The notes: generated from the sequence alone by a model not told the origin. Counted from the first letter of the stretch, positions 55,225 through 63,824 are shown. The stretch is DNA of 64,000 nucleotides from Pseudomonas sp. ANT_H4 (GCF_008369295.1 NZ_VOBG01000006.1:124001-188000); one strand, 5' to 3'. Translations and numbers: made by a program.

Positions 55225-55944
55225 ATGAAACAGCATCGGTTGGCGGCGGCGGTGGCCCTGGTTAGCCTGGTACTTGCGGGTTGTGATTCGCAAACCAGCG
55301 TAGAGCTGAAAACCCCGGCGCAGAAAGCTTCCTACGGTATCGGCCTGAACATGGGCAAAAGCCTGGCTCAGGAAGGCATGGATGACCTGGACTCCAAAGC
55401 GGTCGCCCAGGGCATTGAAGATGCCGTCGGCAAGAAAGAACAGAAGCTGAAAGACGACGAACTGGTCGAAGCCTTCGCCGCACTGCAAAAACGTGCTGAA
55501 GAGCGTATGACCAAGATGAGTGAAGAGTCGGCAACCGCTGGCAAGAAATTCCTCGAAGAAAACGCCAAGAAAGACGGCGTTGTCACTACCGCTTCCGGTC
55601 TGCAATACAAGATCGTGAAGAAAGCTGAGGGTGCTGAGCCCAAGCCTACCGACGTAGTGACTGTTCACTACACCGGCAAGCTCACCAACGGCACCACCTT
55701 TGACAGCTCCGTGGATCGCGGCAGCCCGATTGACCTGCCGGTCAGCGGCGTGATTCCAGGTTGGGTTGAAGGCCTGCAACTGATGCACGTGGGCGAGAAG
55801 GTTGAGTTGTACATCCCATCCGACCTGGCCTACGGTGCCCAGAGCCCGAGCCCGGCGATTCCAGCCAACTCCGTGCTGGTATTCGACCTGGAATTGCTGG
55901 CGATCAAGGACCCGGCCAAGGCTGAAGCACCAGCTGCCAAGTAA
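55225..55944 (+). CDS. FKBP-type peptidyl-prolyl isomerase lipoprotein (Mip/FklB-like)
   Basis: A 239-residue lipoprotein. The N-terminus has the lipobox LVLAGC at about residues 15-20, so it is lipidated and probably in the outer membrane. An N-terminal helical dimerisation domain (about residues 30-125) precedes the FKBP domain, which contains VHYTGKLTNGTTFDSS and VIPGWVEGLQLM. It speeds proline isomerisation in periplasmic proteins. The ATG at 55225 is chosen; upstream codons precede the lipobox incorrectly. A strong terminator follows at 55961. Confidence 0.94.
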   Translation: MKQHRLAAAVALVSLVLAGCDSQTSVELKTPAQKASYGIGLNMGKSLAQEGMDDLDSKAVAQGIEDAVGKKEQKLKDDELVEAFAALQKRAEERMTKMSEESATAGKKFLEENAKKDGVVTTASGLQYKIVKKAEGAEPKPTDVVTVHYTGKLTNGTTFDSSVDRGSPIDLPVSGVIPGWVEGLQLMHVGEKVELYIPSDLAYGAQSPSPAIPANSVLVFDLELLAIKDPAKAEAPAAK

Positions 55945-55960
55945 CACGCAGCTGAACACC

Positions 55961-55992
55961 CAACGCCCCGTCTCGACGGGGCGTTGTTGTTT
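55961..55992 (+). terminator. Intrinsic terminator after the FKBP gene
   Basis: Hairpin CAACGCCCCG / CGGGGCGTTG with a TCTCGA loop, followed by TTGTTT. It ends the FKBP transcript. Confidence 0.9.
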
Positions 55993-56170
55993 CTGGTGCA
56001 ATCGTACCTCTCAATCCCCGCAGCCCTTGTAAGACCGCCGCGATGCCATCGCAGCCTCGCTAAAGCTCGACAGCTCCTACAGTGCTTTGAATCCAGTGCA
56101 AATCCAACCGAACGTGTGCGACTGAGGGCAGTCTGATAAAAGACCTGAGTGCGGGTATCCGCAGATGCCC

Positions 56171-56200
56171 CCCAAGTCAATGAAATCTTGGGTTTTTTTT
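56171..56200 (+). terminator. Orphan intrinsic terminator (possible small RNA end)
   Basis: CCCAAG (56171-56176) and CTTGGG (56187-56192) form a stem with a 10-base loop, followed by eight T. The FKBP terminator lies about 180 bases upstream and no gene lies between, so a short separate transcript could end here. The stem is only six base pairs. Confidence 0.5.
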
Positions 56201-56282
56201 ATATGCGCAAAAAACGCCCGATCTGACCGTGGGCCTTGTAATCCGGGCCTTGCAGCCGCGAAAATGCGCTCTGTTCACAAGG

Positions 56283-56305
56283 TTATCCACAACTTGTGTG
56301 GATAA
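56283..56305. promoter_or_regulatory. Two perfect DnaA boxes in inverted orientation
   Basis: TTATCCACA (56283-56291) and its complement TGTGGATAA (56297-56305) are separated by five bases; both match the DnaA 9-mer consensus exactly. The flanking GGTTATCCACA/TGTGGATAACC arms also form a hairpin followed by TTTT. They lie 31 bases before the start of the DUF1232 gene. They could be a DnaA-binding control site or a terminator. Confidence 0.65.
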
Positions 56306-56335
56306 CCTTTTCTGTCGCCTGGAACTGGAGTGACA

Positions 56336-56791
56336 ATGAAAGCACCCTGGAATTTCACCCGTTTCCTGCCTTTGGCCGCACGCCTTCTTGGTCGCGGTCG
56401 TTTGCCGACCCTGTTGTTCGCGGTGGCTGCCAAAGGCTCCAGCCAGGGTAACCGGCTGGGAAAGCTCAAGGACGACCTCAAGTTGCTGCAGGCGCTGTGC
56501 CTGGCTTATTGGCGCGGCGAGTACCGGGCGATCAGTCCCAAGGCCCTGGTGTCGGTGGTGGCGGGCTTGATGTACTTCCTCAGCCCCATCGATGCGATCC
56601 CGGACTTTATCCCCATGTTCGGCATGCTCGACGACATTGCCGTGCTGGCATGGGTCATGAAGACCCTGGACGGCGAACTGAGCGCTTTTCGCGCCTGGCG
56701 TGAACGCCAGCGCCCCGAAAAACTTGCGGTGGTTGAGCGCCTGCCTGACACACCGCAGCTTCTGGAGCAGGAAAACCCGAAAAAAAACTGA
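56336..56791 (+). CDS. DUF1232 (YkvA-like) membrane protein
   Basis: A 151-residue protein. The family motif is YFLSPIDAIPDFIPMFGMLDD near residues 82-103, and the hydrophobic core VSVVAGLMYFLSPID and DIAVLAWVMKTL suggest one or two membrane segments. The ATG at 56336 has a GGAG sequence six bases before it. DUF1232 proteins have no established function. Two DnaA boxes lie immediately upstream. Confidence 0.9.
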   Translation: MKAPWNFTRFLPLAARLLGRGRLPTLLFAVAAKGSSQGNRLGKLKDDLKLLQALCLAYWRGEYRAISPKALVSVVAGLMYFLSPIDAIPDFIPMFGMLDDIAVLAWVMKTLDGELSAFRAWRERQRPEKLAVVERLPDTPQLLEQENPKKN

Positions 56792-56888
56792 GCGCGTGGA
56801 TTATCCCCCTGCGCTCTTTGTGGCTGTTAGGATTACACTCCTAAGGAAAGTACTTACTCAGTAAGTGTTGTGATCCTACGGGGCAGTC

Positions 56889-57227
56889 ATGGATATACAA
56901 ATAATTTCACGGGATGGCGAACCCGAATACGCGGTTTTGCCATGGGCTCAGTACCAGGCATTGTTAAAAACCGCCGGTCTGCAGCAGCCTACGACGCCTT
57001 CATCGAATATCCCCCAGGCCGCTGTCGATCAGGATTTTCGGCCATTGGCGCACCTGTCCAGCTTGCGCGAGGCAAAGGGCCTAGCCATCGAGACTCTGGC
57101 CCGCACCGTGGGTATCAGCCCGTCGTACCTGGGCTTGATCGAAAGCGGCGAACGCCAGCCGGATGCCGCCATCCGCCGCAGCTTGGCCTGGGAACTGGGT
57201 ATCGCCGGTTGGAGGGATGAAGTGTGA
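56889..57227 (+). CDS. XRE-type helix-turn-helix protein with N-terminal antitoxin-like part
   Basis: A 112-residue protein. Residues 1-30 (MDIQIISRDGEPEYAVLPWA and on) resemble the short N-terminal part seen before XRE domains in antitoxin-like regulators. The HTH is at about residues 55-105 with LREAKGLAIETLARTVGISP and SYLGLIESGERQPD. It overlaps the next gene by four bases (GTGA at 57224). No toxin partner is obvious; the downstream 123-residue protein is conserved but unrecognised. Confidence 0.85.
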   Translation: MDIQIISRDGEPEYAVLPWAQYQALLKTAGLQQPTTPSSNIPQAAVDQDFRPLAHLSSLREAKGLAIETLARTVGISPSYLGLIESGERQPDAAIRRSLAWELGIAGWRDEV

Positions 57228-57595
57228 GCGTGCGCATCAGCCGTCAACACTGGGATGGGTTGCTCAACGAACTCGACCAGGCTCGCCGCCAGCGACACCT
57301 CTTGACCTATCGCGCCCTGTTGGAGCGCCTGCAATTTCCTACCCCGGCCATGCAAACCCTGACAGCCGCCCTGGAGCATTTGGCGGCCCTGGATGCCAAG
57401 GCCGATCAACCGTTGCGCAGTTCCCTGGTGATCAGCCAGGGCGCTAGCCGCCTGCCACGTACCGGCTTTTTTGAGTGCGTCGAGCGCCTTGGTCGCTTTT
57501 GCGGGCCGTCCGATGGCGTCGCTGCCGCATCATGGCACGCATCGGAAGTGGTCCGAGTGTTTGAGTACGATTATCCTGAATCGGTGGAGGCCTGA
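57224..57595 (+). CDS. Conserved 123-residue protein, unknown function
   Basis: A cytosolic mostly helical protein starting at GTG that overlaps the HTH gene stop. Contents include RRQRHLLTYRALLERLQFPTP, ALEHLAALDAKADQPLR and SSLVISQGASRLPRTGFF. I do not recognise a named family. It is the middle gene of a three-gene operon; the Sel1 gene starts at the next base after its stop. Confidence 0.75.
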   Translation: MSVRISRQHWDGLLNELDQARRQRHLLTYRALLERLQFPTPAMQTLTAALEHLAALDAKADQPLRSSLVISQGASRLPRTGFFECVERLGRFCGPSDGVAAASWHASEVVRVFEYDYPESVEA

Positions 57596-57985
57596 GTGCT
57601 CTGGAAACTCAAGGCGTATGTCAGCTATTGGCTAGCGCGCAAACTGTTTCATTGGTCCTGGTTCATGCAGCAGCCCCGTGGCTGGCACTGGCTGGAAGGT
57701 CAGTTCGCGCGCATGGCCAATCTGGGGAATGTAGAGGCGCAAAGTTTCTACGGGCATATCCTGACCTTTCGCGGCCAAGGCCTCGGCGCCCGTGAAGAGG
57801 GGGTGCGCTTGCTGCGCCTGGCCGCTCAGGCCGGTGATGGCAAGGCGGCTTATCAGGTGGGCGTGTTAAGCCTGGCGGGAAGCCTGGGCAAAGCGCCGGA
57901 CCCGGTGGAAGCGGCCCGTTGGTGGAAAATCGCCGCCAAGGCCGGGCATCCATTGGCGGCCATTCGCCTGGAACAGCTGGGCTGA
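57596..57985 (+). CDS. Sel1/TPR-repeat protein
   Basis: A 129-residue protein with at least two Sel1-like repeats: NLGNVEAQSFYGHIL through EEGVRLLRLAAQAGDGKAAYQVGVL and DPVEAARWWKIAAKAGHPLAAIRLE. A short hydrophobic N-terminus (YVSYWLARKLFHWSWF) may be membrane-associated. Starts at GTG 57596 immediately after the stop of the 123-residue gene. Sel1 repeats usually bind proteins; the role is unknown. Confidence 0.88.
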   Translation: MLWKLKAYVSYWLARKLFHWSWFMQQPRGWHWLEGQFARMANLGNVEAQSFYGHILTFRGQGLGAREEGVRLLRLAAQAGDGKAAYQVGVLSLAGSLGKAPDPVEAARWWKIAAKAGHPLAAIRLEQLG

Positions 57986-57990
57986 ATCCC

Positions 57991-59769
57991 CTACAGGGAT
58001 TCTGGCTCCCCCAGTTCCAACCGCAAGCTATCAATCACATGAATGCTATACCCCGCCACATTCTTGGCGTGGTGCTTGGCCTGCGATGCCAGCTCGGCCA
58101 GTTGGCTGGCATCGAGATGCCCACAGCTCTGTGGATGCAAATGCACCACGCCAATGGACAGTGACAACAACGCAAACTCCTGGCGCACCCCTTGCCGATT
58201 CAGCGCGATAAAACAGCCAGCTTCCAGGTGTTCGCTGCGGTAAAAACGTCGGCACTGAGTCTGGAAGTCATCCACTAGTTGATTCAGCCGCTTGCGCCAA
58301 TCCTGGGCACCCAACACCAGCAAAAAATCATCGCCGCCTATGTGCCCGACAAAGTCGCGGCTCGGGTCTACCCGATCGTTCAGGCATTGCGCCAGGCACA
58401 GCAGCACTTCATCGCCGCGCCCATAGCCATAGATGTCGTTGAACGGCTTGAAGCTGTCGATATCCACATAGCAGATCACCGATTCGCGCTGCTGCTGCAA
58501 GAGCCGCGTCAGGCACTGCTGGATTGGCACGTTGCCGGGCAGCAGGGTCAGCGGGTTGGCGTAGCGGGCCTGCTGGATTTTCAGTTCGGTAATCAATTTG
58601 AGCACATCAATCACCCGGCCCAGTCCCAGGTAGTTACCGTTGAGGGTGATGATGAAATCTTCTTCAATCCGCTGCCGCGCACGGCTAGTGAGCAGGCGGC
58701 TGACCTGTTGCAAGGACTGGCTCAACTCCACGGCGAGAAAGTCGTCACTCATCAAGCGGCTGATGGGCTTGCGGGCAAACAGGTCGGTGGCAAAGGGCTT
58801 GAGCAGCGCGTCCGAGAGCGAATGTCGATGCACGATGCCAATGGGCTGGCCACGCTCATCCAGCACCGCCAGTGAGTTGAGGTTGGCCTGGCGGCGAAAG
58901 GCCTCCAGCACTTGGGCGGTGGCTGTGTCTTGGCCCACCGCCGGCTGCTCGTTGAGCAGGGCGCTGAGGTCGCTGGTCTCATCGTTGAGGGGCACGATGG
59001 TGTTGTCCGGTTTGGGCAACATTAACCGTGCTTCCTGGGGCGGATGTTCCTGAGGGCGGCAGAGTAGATAACCCTGGATCAGGTCGACGCCCATTTCCGT
59101 CAGCACGGCCAGTTCTTCTGATAACTCGATACCTTCGGCGATCACCTGCGCACGGGACGCCCTGGCGATTTGCAGGATCGAGCCGACGAACTCGCGCTTG
59201 AGTGCGTCCTGGTGGATGCCATCGATAAAGTGCCGGTCGATCTTCACATAGTCCGGGCGCAACTCGGACCACAAGCGCAGGCTGGAATAGCCGGCGCCCA
59301 GATCGTCGAGGGCAATCGAAAACCCCATGGCGCGGTAGTGATGCAATGCGGTTTGCAGCAGTTGAAAATCGTCGGTCGGGGTTTGTTCGGTGAGTTCGAT
59401 CACCACCTGGCTGGGAGGAATGCCGAAGTCACGCAGTAGTTGCAGAGTGCGTCCCGGTTGGTGGGCGGTTTCCAGCAGGGATTCTGGCGAGACGTTGAGA
59501 AACAGCTTGCCCGGCAGTTTCTGTTCGCTGAACCGCCTGCAGGCGCTTTGCCGGCAGGCCATTTCCAGCTCACTGAGACGCCCAGCGTGGCGGGCCACGG
59601 AGAACAGTGCGACAGGGGAGTGCAAAGGGCTGTTGGACGGGCCGCGGCTCAATGCTTCGTAACCGAGGATGCGCCGTTCGGAGAGGGAAATGATCGGTTG
59701 GAACAGACTGTGCAAACTGCCTTGAGCCAGGATGGAACCCAGGGCATTCAGCTGTTCGGTCATGGTCAT
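57991..59769 (-). CDS. EAL-CBS-GGDEF regulator of cyclic di-GMP (GGDDF variant)
   Basis: A protein of 592 residues with domain order EAL, CBS pair, GGDEF. All key EAL residues are in place: EALSRGP, LFLNVSPESL, VIELTEQ, IALDDLGAG, DYVKIDR and IAEGIE, so phosphodiesterase activity is predicted. CBS domains lie around residues 275-405. The diguanylate cyclase site reads GHIGGDDFLLVL, GGDDF instead of GGDEF, and no RxxD inhibitory motif is seen. It could be a pure phosphodiesterase with a sensing GGDEF domain. Start chosen at 59769, with 59763 as an alternative. I recall the homologue as PA3258. Confidence 0.92.
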   Translation of the reverse strand: MTMTEQLNALGSILAQGSLHSLFQPIISLSERRILGYEALSRGPSNSPLHSPVALFSVARHAGRLSELEMACRQSACRRFSEQKLPGKLFLNVSPESLLETAHQPGRTLQLLRDFGIPPSQVVIELTEQTPTDDFQLLQTALHHYRAMGFSIALDDLGAGYSSLRLWSELRPDYVKIDRHFIDGIHQDALKREFVGSILQIARASRAQVIAEGIELSEELAVLTEMGVDLIQGYLLCRPQEHPPQEARLMLPKPDNTIVPLNDETSDLSALLNEQPAVGQDTATAQVLEAFRRQANLNSLAVLDERGQPIGIVHRHSLSDALLKPFATDLFARKPISRLMSDDFLAVELSQSLQQVSRLLTSRARQRIEEDFIITLNGNYLGLGRVIDVLKLITELKIQQARYANPLTLLPGNVPIQQCLTRLLQQQRESVICYVDIDSFKPFNDIYGYGRGDEVLLCLAQCLNDRVDPSRDFVGHIGGDDFLLVLGAQDWRKRLNQLVDDFQTQCRRFYRSEHLEAGCFIALNRQGVRQEFALLSLSIGVVHLHPQSCGHLDASQLAELASQAKHHAKNVAGYSIHVIDSLRLELGEPESL

Positions 59770-59782
59770 GGTGTTCTCTGTC

Positions 59783-59820
59783 GAAAAAAAAGGACCGGAT
59801 ACGTTACGTATCCGGTCCTT
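59783..59820 (-). terminator. Intrinsic terminator after prc (minus strand)
   Basis: Hairpin AAGGACCGGATACG / CGTATCCGGTCCTT with a TTA-type centre, followed by eight T on the minus strand. It lies between the prc stop (59888) and the EAL-GGDEF gene and separates their transcripts. Confidence 0.93.
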
Positions 59821-59887
59821 CATTTCACGACAGAATGATGTCTATTTGATGACACTCCGGGGAGTGATCATATTAAATTGCCATCAT

Positions 59888-61969
59888 TTACTGCTTGGCC
59901 ACTGTCTTGCTGATTTTCAAGTAGTCCAGCAGAATCCGCCCGGTCTCGCTCAGGTAGGCGTCGTCTTCCGGCTTAGTTTTTTCAGGCTCGGTCGGCAGCG
60001 CATCTTCATCTTCTTTCTTCAGTTCCTTGAGTGGGTCTTCACCCTTGGCCTTGCGGCGGGTGTTCTCCAGTACAAGTTGCTGACTCTCGATGTCGCTGTG
60101 CTGCGCGCGGCGATCCACTTCATTGAGGCTGACGGTTTTCTCGGCCATCAGCTTCTTGGCCAGGGCCAGCTTGTCGCGGATAAACACGAACTCGGCATCC
60201 TTGGCGGAGCGGGCGTCATGTTCGGCCTTGAGCTGGGCCAGGAAGGGCTTGAACGGGTCCGATGCAGGCTTGATCGCAGGACGGATGGTGTCCCACGGCA
60301 TGGCTTCGGGCAGGGCGCTCTCGCCGATTTCCTTGGTGTCGATGATCGACGGGAAATCGATATCCGGCAGTACGCCCTGATGCTGGGTGCTCTGCCCGGA
60401 AACCCGATAGAACTTGGCCAGAGTCAGTTTCAGTTCGCCATGGTTCAGCGGCTGAATGGTCTGCACGGTGCCTTTGCCGAAGGTCTGGCCGCCGATGATC
60501 AACGCGCGGTGGTAGTCCTGCATCGCGCCGGCGAAAATCTCCGAAGCCGACGCCGAGAGGCGGTTGACCAGCAACGCCATCGGCCCTTTGTAGAAGGCGC
60601 CCGGGTTCTCGTCTTCGAGCACGTCGACACGGCCGTCAGCATTGCGGACCAACACGGTCGGACCCTTGTCGATAAACAGGCTGGTCAGCTCGGTGGCTTC
60701 CTGCAAGGAGCCGCCGCCGTTGTTGCGCAGGTCGATGACCACGCCGTCGACTTTCTCTTTCTGTAGTTCGGTCAGCAGCTTCTTGACGTCGCGAGTGGTG
60801 CTCTTGTAGTCAGGATCACCGGCGCGGAACGCCTTGAAGTCCAGGTAGAAGGCCGGGATTTCAATTACGCCGAGTTTGTAGTCCTTGCCATCCTGCTTGA
60901 GGTTGAGCACCGATTTTTTCACGGCCTGGTCTTCAAGCTTCACGGCTTCACGGGTAATCGAGACGATTTTGCTGGTCTGGTCGTTTGGCGCGTTGCTGTG
61001 AGGAATCACTTCCAGGCGTACCACGGTGCCTTTTGGTCCACGGATCAGCTTGACCACTTCGTCCAGCCGCCAGCCGACCACGTCGACCATCTCTTTGTCG
61101 GCCTGGGCTACACCGATGATCTTGTCAGCCGGAGCGACCTGCTTGGTCTTGTCCGCCGGACCTGCCGGCACCAGGCGCACGATCTTGACCTGGTCGTTAT
61201 CGCTCTGCAGGACGGCACCGATGCCTTCCAGGGACAGACTCATATTGATATCGAAATTTTCCGCGTTATCTGGTGACAGATAATTGGTGTGCGGGTCGTA
61301 GGACATCGCAAAGGTGTTGATGTAGGCCTGGAAGATATCTTCGGCACGGGTCTGATCCAGACGCGCCAACTGATTCTTGTAGCGCTTGGTCAACAGCTCT
61401 TGAATCGCTTTAGGTTCTTTACCGGCGATCCTCAAGCGCAGGACTTCATCCTTGACGCGCTTGCGCCACAGGTCATCCAGGGCGGCGGTGCTGGTCAGCC
61501 AAGGGGCGTCCTTGCGATCCACCAGCAAGGTTTCCTTCTGGGTGAAGTCGAGCTTGTCGACGCCTTTGTTCAGCTCACCCAAGGCGAAGTCCAGACGCGC
61601 TTTGACGCGGTCCAGGTAACGCTTGTAGATGGTGAAGCCGGGCTGCAAATCGCCGCTTTTGAGGAAGTCGTCAAACTGCGTCTTCCACTTATCGAACTCG
61701 GCAATGTCGCTGGCCAGGAAGTAGCTGCGCGAGGGATCCAACAGCTTTAGGTAGCTGTCATAGATGATCACCGAGCGCGCATCGTCCAGCGGCGGTTTGC
61801 TGTAGTGGTGACGCTTGAGCAACTCGACGACGTTAAGGCTGGCAATCACCTCGTCGCGATCAGGCTGAAGTTTGTCCCAGCTGTTGGCTGCGAACGTATT
61901 GGTCGACAGTGGCAACAGGCCGAGGCCAATGAAAAGAGCGAGGGCGGTGCTGGGGAACAAATGCTTCAT
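59888..61969 (-). CDS. prc: Tail-specific periplasmic protease Prc (AlgO)
   Basis: A 693-residue periplasmic serine protease of the C-terminal processing family. A signal peptide at residues 1-28 (HLFPSTALALFIGLGLLPL) precedes a helical N-terminal domain, a PDZ domain with GIGAVLQSDNDQVKIVRL, and the protease core with VVIDLRNNGGGS. The catalytic serine and lysine are in RLSASASEIFAG and QTFGKGTVQ. DUF3340 follows. It degrades misfolded periplasmic proteins, and in P. aeruginosa (AlgO) it can act on MucA. ATG at 61969 is used; 62002 is an alternative. It has its own terminator downstream. Confidence 0.95.
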   Translation of the reverse strand: MKHLFPSTALALFIGLGLLPLSTNTFAANSWDKLQPDRDEVIASLNVVELLKRHHYSKPPLDDARSVIIYDSYLKLLDPSRSYFLASDIAEFDKWKTQFDDFLKSGDLQPGFTIYKRYLDRVKARLDFALGELNKGVDKLDFTQKETLLVDRKDAPWLTSTAALDDLWRKRVKDEVLRLRIAGKEPKAIQELLTKRYKNQLARLDQTRAEDIFQAYINTFAMSYDPHTNYLSPDNAENFDINMSLSLEGIGAVLQSDNDQVKIVRLVPAGPADKTKQVAPADKIIGVAQADKEMVDVVGWRLDEVVKLIRGPKGTVVRLEVIPHSNAPNDQTSKIVSITREAVKLEDQAVKKSVLNLKQDGKDYKLGVIEIPAFYLDFKAFRAGDPDYKSTTRDVKKLLTELQKEKVDGVVIDLRNNGGGSLQEATELTSLFIDKGPTVLVRNADGRVDVLEDENPGAFYKGPMALLVNRLSASASEIFAGAMQDYHRALIIGGQTFGKGTVQTIQPLNHGELKLTLAKFYRVSGQSTQHQGVLPDIDFPSIIDTKEIGESALPEAMPWDTIRPAIKPASDPFKPFLAQLKAEHDARSAKDAEFVFIRDKLALAKKLMAEKTVSLNEVDRRAQHSDIESQQLVLENTRRKAKGEDPLKELKKEDEDALPTEPEKTKPEDDAYLSETGRILLDYLKISKTVAKQ

Positions 61970-62107
61970 GCTGATTCGACGCGGGGGCAATTGATAACGC
62001 ATATTAGGCCGTCTTTGAAGTCGCCGGTTCCATATGGGCCGGTCGCATAATGCAAAAAGCCCGGCGCTACAGCAACGGGCTCAGTCCAGACTCACTATGG
62101 AGGCACT

Positions 62108-63070
62108 GTGAAAGCATTGCAAGGCGTTGACGGTCATGTGGAGTGGCTTGAAGAACCAAGTCCTACGTGCGATGTAGGGCAAGTGCGCATTCGCGTGGCA
62201 GCTGCTGGATTAAATCGGGCCGATTTATTACAACGGTCGGGGCTTTATCCGCCACCGCCCGGCGCCAGCCAAGTGCTGGGCCTGGAGTGTTCCGGGGTGA
62301 TCAGCGAAGTCGGTGCCGGCTCGTCCTGGCAGGTCGGTGAGCGGGTTTGCGCGCTGTTGGCCGGTGGCGGCATGGCCGAGGAAGTGGTGGTCGACGCGCG
62401 GCATGTGCTGCCTGTGCCGCAAGGTTTGTCGTTGATCGAAGCGGCGGCGTTGCCGGAGGTGTACAGCACCGCCTGGCTCAATCTGTTCCAATTGGCGGCG
62501 CTCAAGCCTGGTGAAAAGGTGCTGTTGCATGCTGGCGCCAGTGGCGTGGGTTCGGCGGCGATCCAGCTGTGCAAGGCCTTTGGCAGCCCGTGCTGGGTCA
62601 GCGTAGGCTCGGCAGAGCGTCTGGCGTATTGTGAGGGCCTGGGCGCCCAGGGCGGTGTGGTACGTACTGATGGTATCGAGAGCCTCAATGACTTCGGCCC
62701 GTTCGACGTCATCCTTGATCCGGTGGGCGGTAACTACGCTGCGCTGAACCTCAAGCTACTGGCTCGCGACGGTCGTTGGGTGCTGATTGGCCTGATGGGC
62801 GGTCGCGAGGCCCAGCTGGACCTGGCCCAGGTGCTGGCCAAGCGTGTGCAAGTGCTGGGGTCGACTTTGCGCAGTCGTGATGATCAGTTCAAGGCCGATT
62901 TGTTCAGCGATTTGAGCCAGCATGTCTGGCCGCTGTTTGCCGAGGGGCGCTTGAGCCCGCAACTGGCCAAGACATTTCCGATCAAGGATGCCGAAGGGGC
63001 GTTTGCCGAATTGGCGACCAACCAGATTTCCGGGAAATTGGTGTTGGTGATCGACGAAACCTTGAACTGA
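62108..63070 (+). CDS. NAD(P)H quinone oxidoreductase (PIG3/QOR-like MDR)
   Basis: A 320-residue zinc-less medium-chain reductase. Segments include NRADLLQRSGLYPPPPGAS near residue 38, VLLHAGASGVGSAAIQLCKA (NADPH-binding, about residues 138-157), VGSAERLAYCEGLGA and FDVILDPVGGNY. It resembles PIG3 and quinone oxidoreductases. It starts at GTG 62108 with a GGAGG sequence five bases upstream. It is divergent from prc, as I recall in P. aeruginosa. Confidence 0.94.
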   Translation: MKALQGVDGHVEWLEEPSPTCDVGQVRIRVAAAGLNRADLLQRSGLYPPPPGASQVLGLECSGVISEVGAGSSWQVGERVCALLAGGGMAEEVVVDARHVLPVPQGLSLIEAAALPEVYSTAWLNLFQLAALKPGEKVLLHAGASGVGSAAIQLCKAFGSPCWVSVGSAERLAYCEGLGAQGGVVRTDGIESLNDFGPFDVILDPVGGNYAALNLKLLARDGRWVLIGLMGGREAQLDLAQVLAKRVQVLGSTLRSRDDQFKADLFSDLSQHVWPLFAEGRLSPQLAKTFPIKDAEGAFAELATNQISGKLVLVIDETLN

Positions 63071-63095
63071 CCCACTAATCGGGAGCCGGAATTAT

Positions 63096-63125
63096 TGTGG
63101 CAAGGGGGCAAGCCCCCTCGCCACA
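63096..63125. repeat. REP-like hairpin between convergent genes
   Basis: TGTGGC-a-AGGGGGC / GCCCCCT-c-GCCACA palindrome in the 62-base gap between the quinone reductase stop and the convergent HAD gene. It could also act as a terminator, but no T-run follows. Confidence 0.65.
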
Positions 63126-63132
63126 GGGGGTT

Positions 63133-63786
63133 TCAGATCCAGTGATGAATCGGCCAACCGGCCTTTACAGCATGCTCACGTAACACCGGGTCTGGATTCA
63201 CCACCTGCGGGTGATCCACCTTGAGCAACAACGGCAAATCATTACGCGAGTCGGAATAGAAGGACGCGCCTTCCAGGCTCTCGCCTTCCTTATCCAGCCA
63301 CTCCAGCAAGCGGGTGATCTTGCCTTCGCGGTAGGTCAGTACACCCACCGTATTGCCGCTGTACACGCCATGTTTGACTTCCAGCTCAATTCCCAGCACT
63401 TCATCAATGCCGATACGCGCCGCAATCGGCGTGACCAGATGGGTACCCGAGGCTGAAATCACCAGGATACGGTCGCCGTTCTTGCGGTGTTGGGCGATGG
63501 TCTTGGTGGCATCGCTGTAGATCAGCGGCTCGATGATGTCTTCCACCCACGGCTCAACCAAATGCTCGATTTCTTCCGGGGTGCGGCCAATCATCGGCTC
63601 CAGGCTGAAGTCCATGAAGACCTCCATGGCCAACTCGCCCTTGCTGTAGGCGTCCATCAGTTCGTTGTTCTTGCGCATGAACGATTCCGGGTCGACCCAA
63701 CCCAGCCGGCCCATCTGCTCGCTCCAAAGGGTCGCGCAGTCGCCGTGGATCAGGGTGTCGTCCAGATCAAAAATTACCAAAGCCAT
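63133..63786 (-). CDS. HAD-family phosphatase (HAD-IB, SerB-like)
   Basis: A 217-residue HAD-superfamily hydrolase. The nucleophile and acid/base aspartates are in IFDLDDTLIHGDC (residues 4-16), motif II is in LVISASGTH, and motif III/IV is SFYSDSRNDLPLLLKV near residue 180. The HAD-IB cap matches SerB-type and similar phosphatases. The substrate is not known. It probably forms an operon with the ABC ATPase upstream (gap 38 bases). Confidence 0.92.
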   Translation of the reverse strand: MALVIFDLDDTLIHGDCATLWSEQMGRLGWVDPESFMRKNNELMDAYSKGELAMEVFMDFSLEPMIGRTPEEIEHLVEPWVEDIIEPLIYSDATKTIAQHRKNGDRILVISASGTHLVTPIAARIGIDEVLGIELEVKHGVYSGNTVGVLTYREGKITRLLEWLDKEGESLEGASFYSDSRNDLPLLLKVDHPQVVNPDPVLREHAVKAGWPIHHWI

Positions 63787-63824
63787 CAGTCTTTCTTCCT
63801 CAAATCGTCCGAATCCTCAATCCC

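Larger units (their letters stand above)
55993..56335. other. Intergenic region with an orphan terminator and DnaA boxes
   Basis: No coding frame was found. It contains a truncated REP-like piece (GCTCCTACAG near 56070), an orphan terminator at 56171-56200, and two inverted DnaA boxes at 56283-56305 before the DUF1232 gene. See the separate entries. Confidence 0.6.

Noticed and set aside
55105-56001. 298-codon minus-strand frame opposite the FKBP gene
   Set aside because: It is antisense to a complete lipoprotein with lipobox and FKBP domain.
59732-60766. 344-codon plus-strand frame opposite the end of prc
   Set aside because: It covers the terminator and the prc protease domain on the other strand; no ribosome-binding site or domain is seen.
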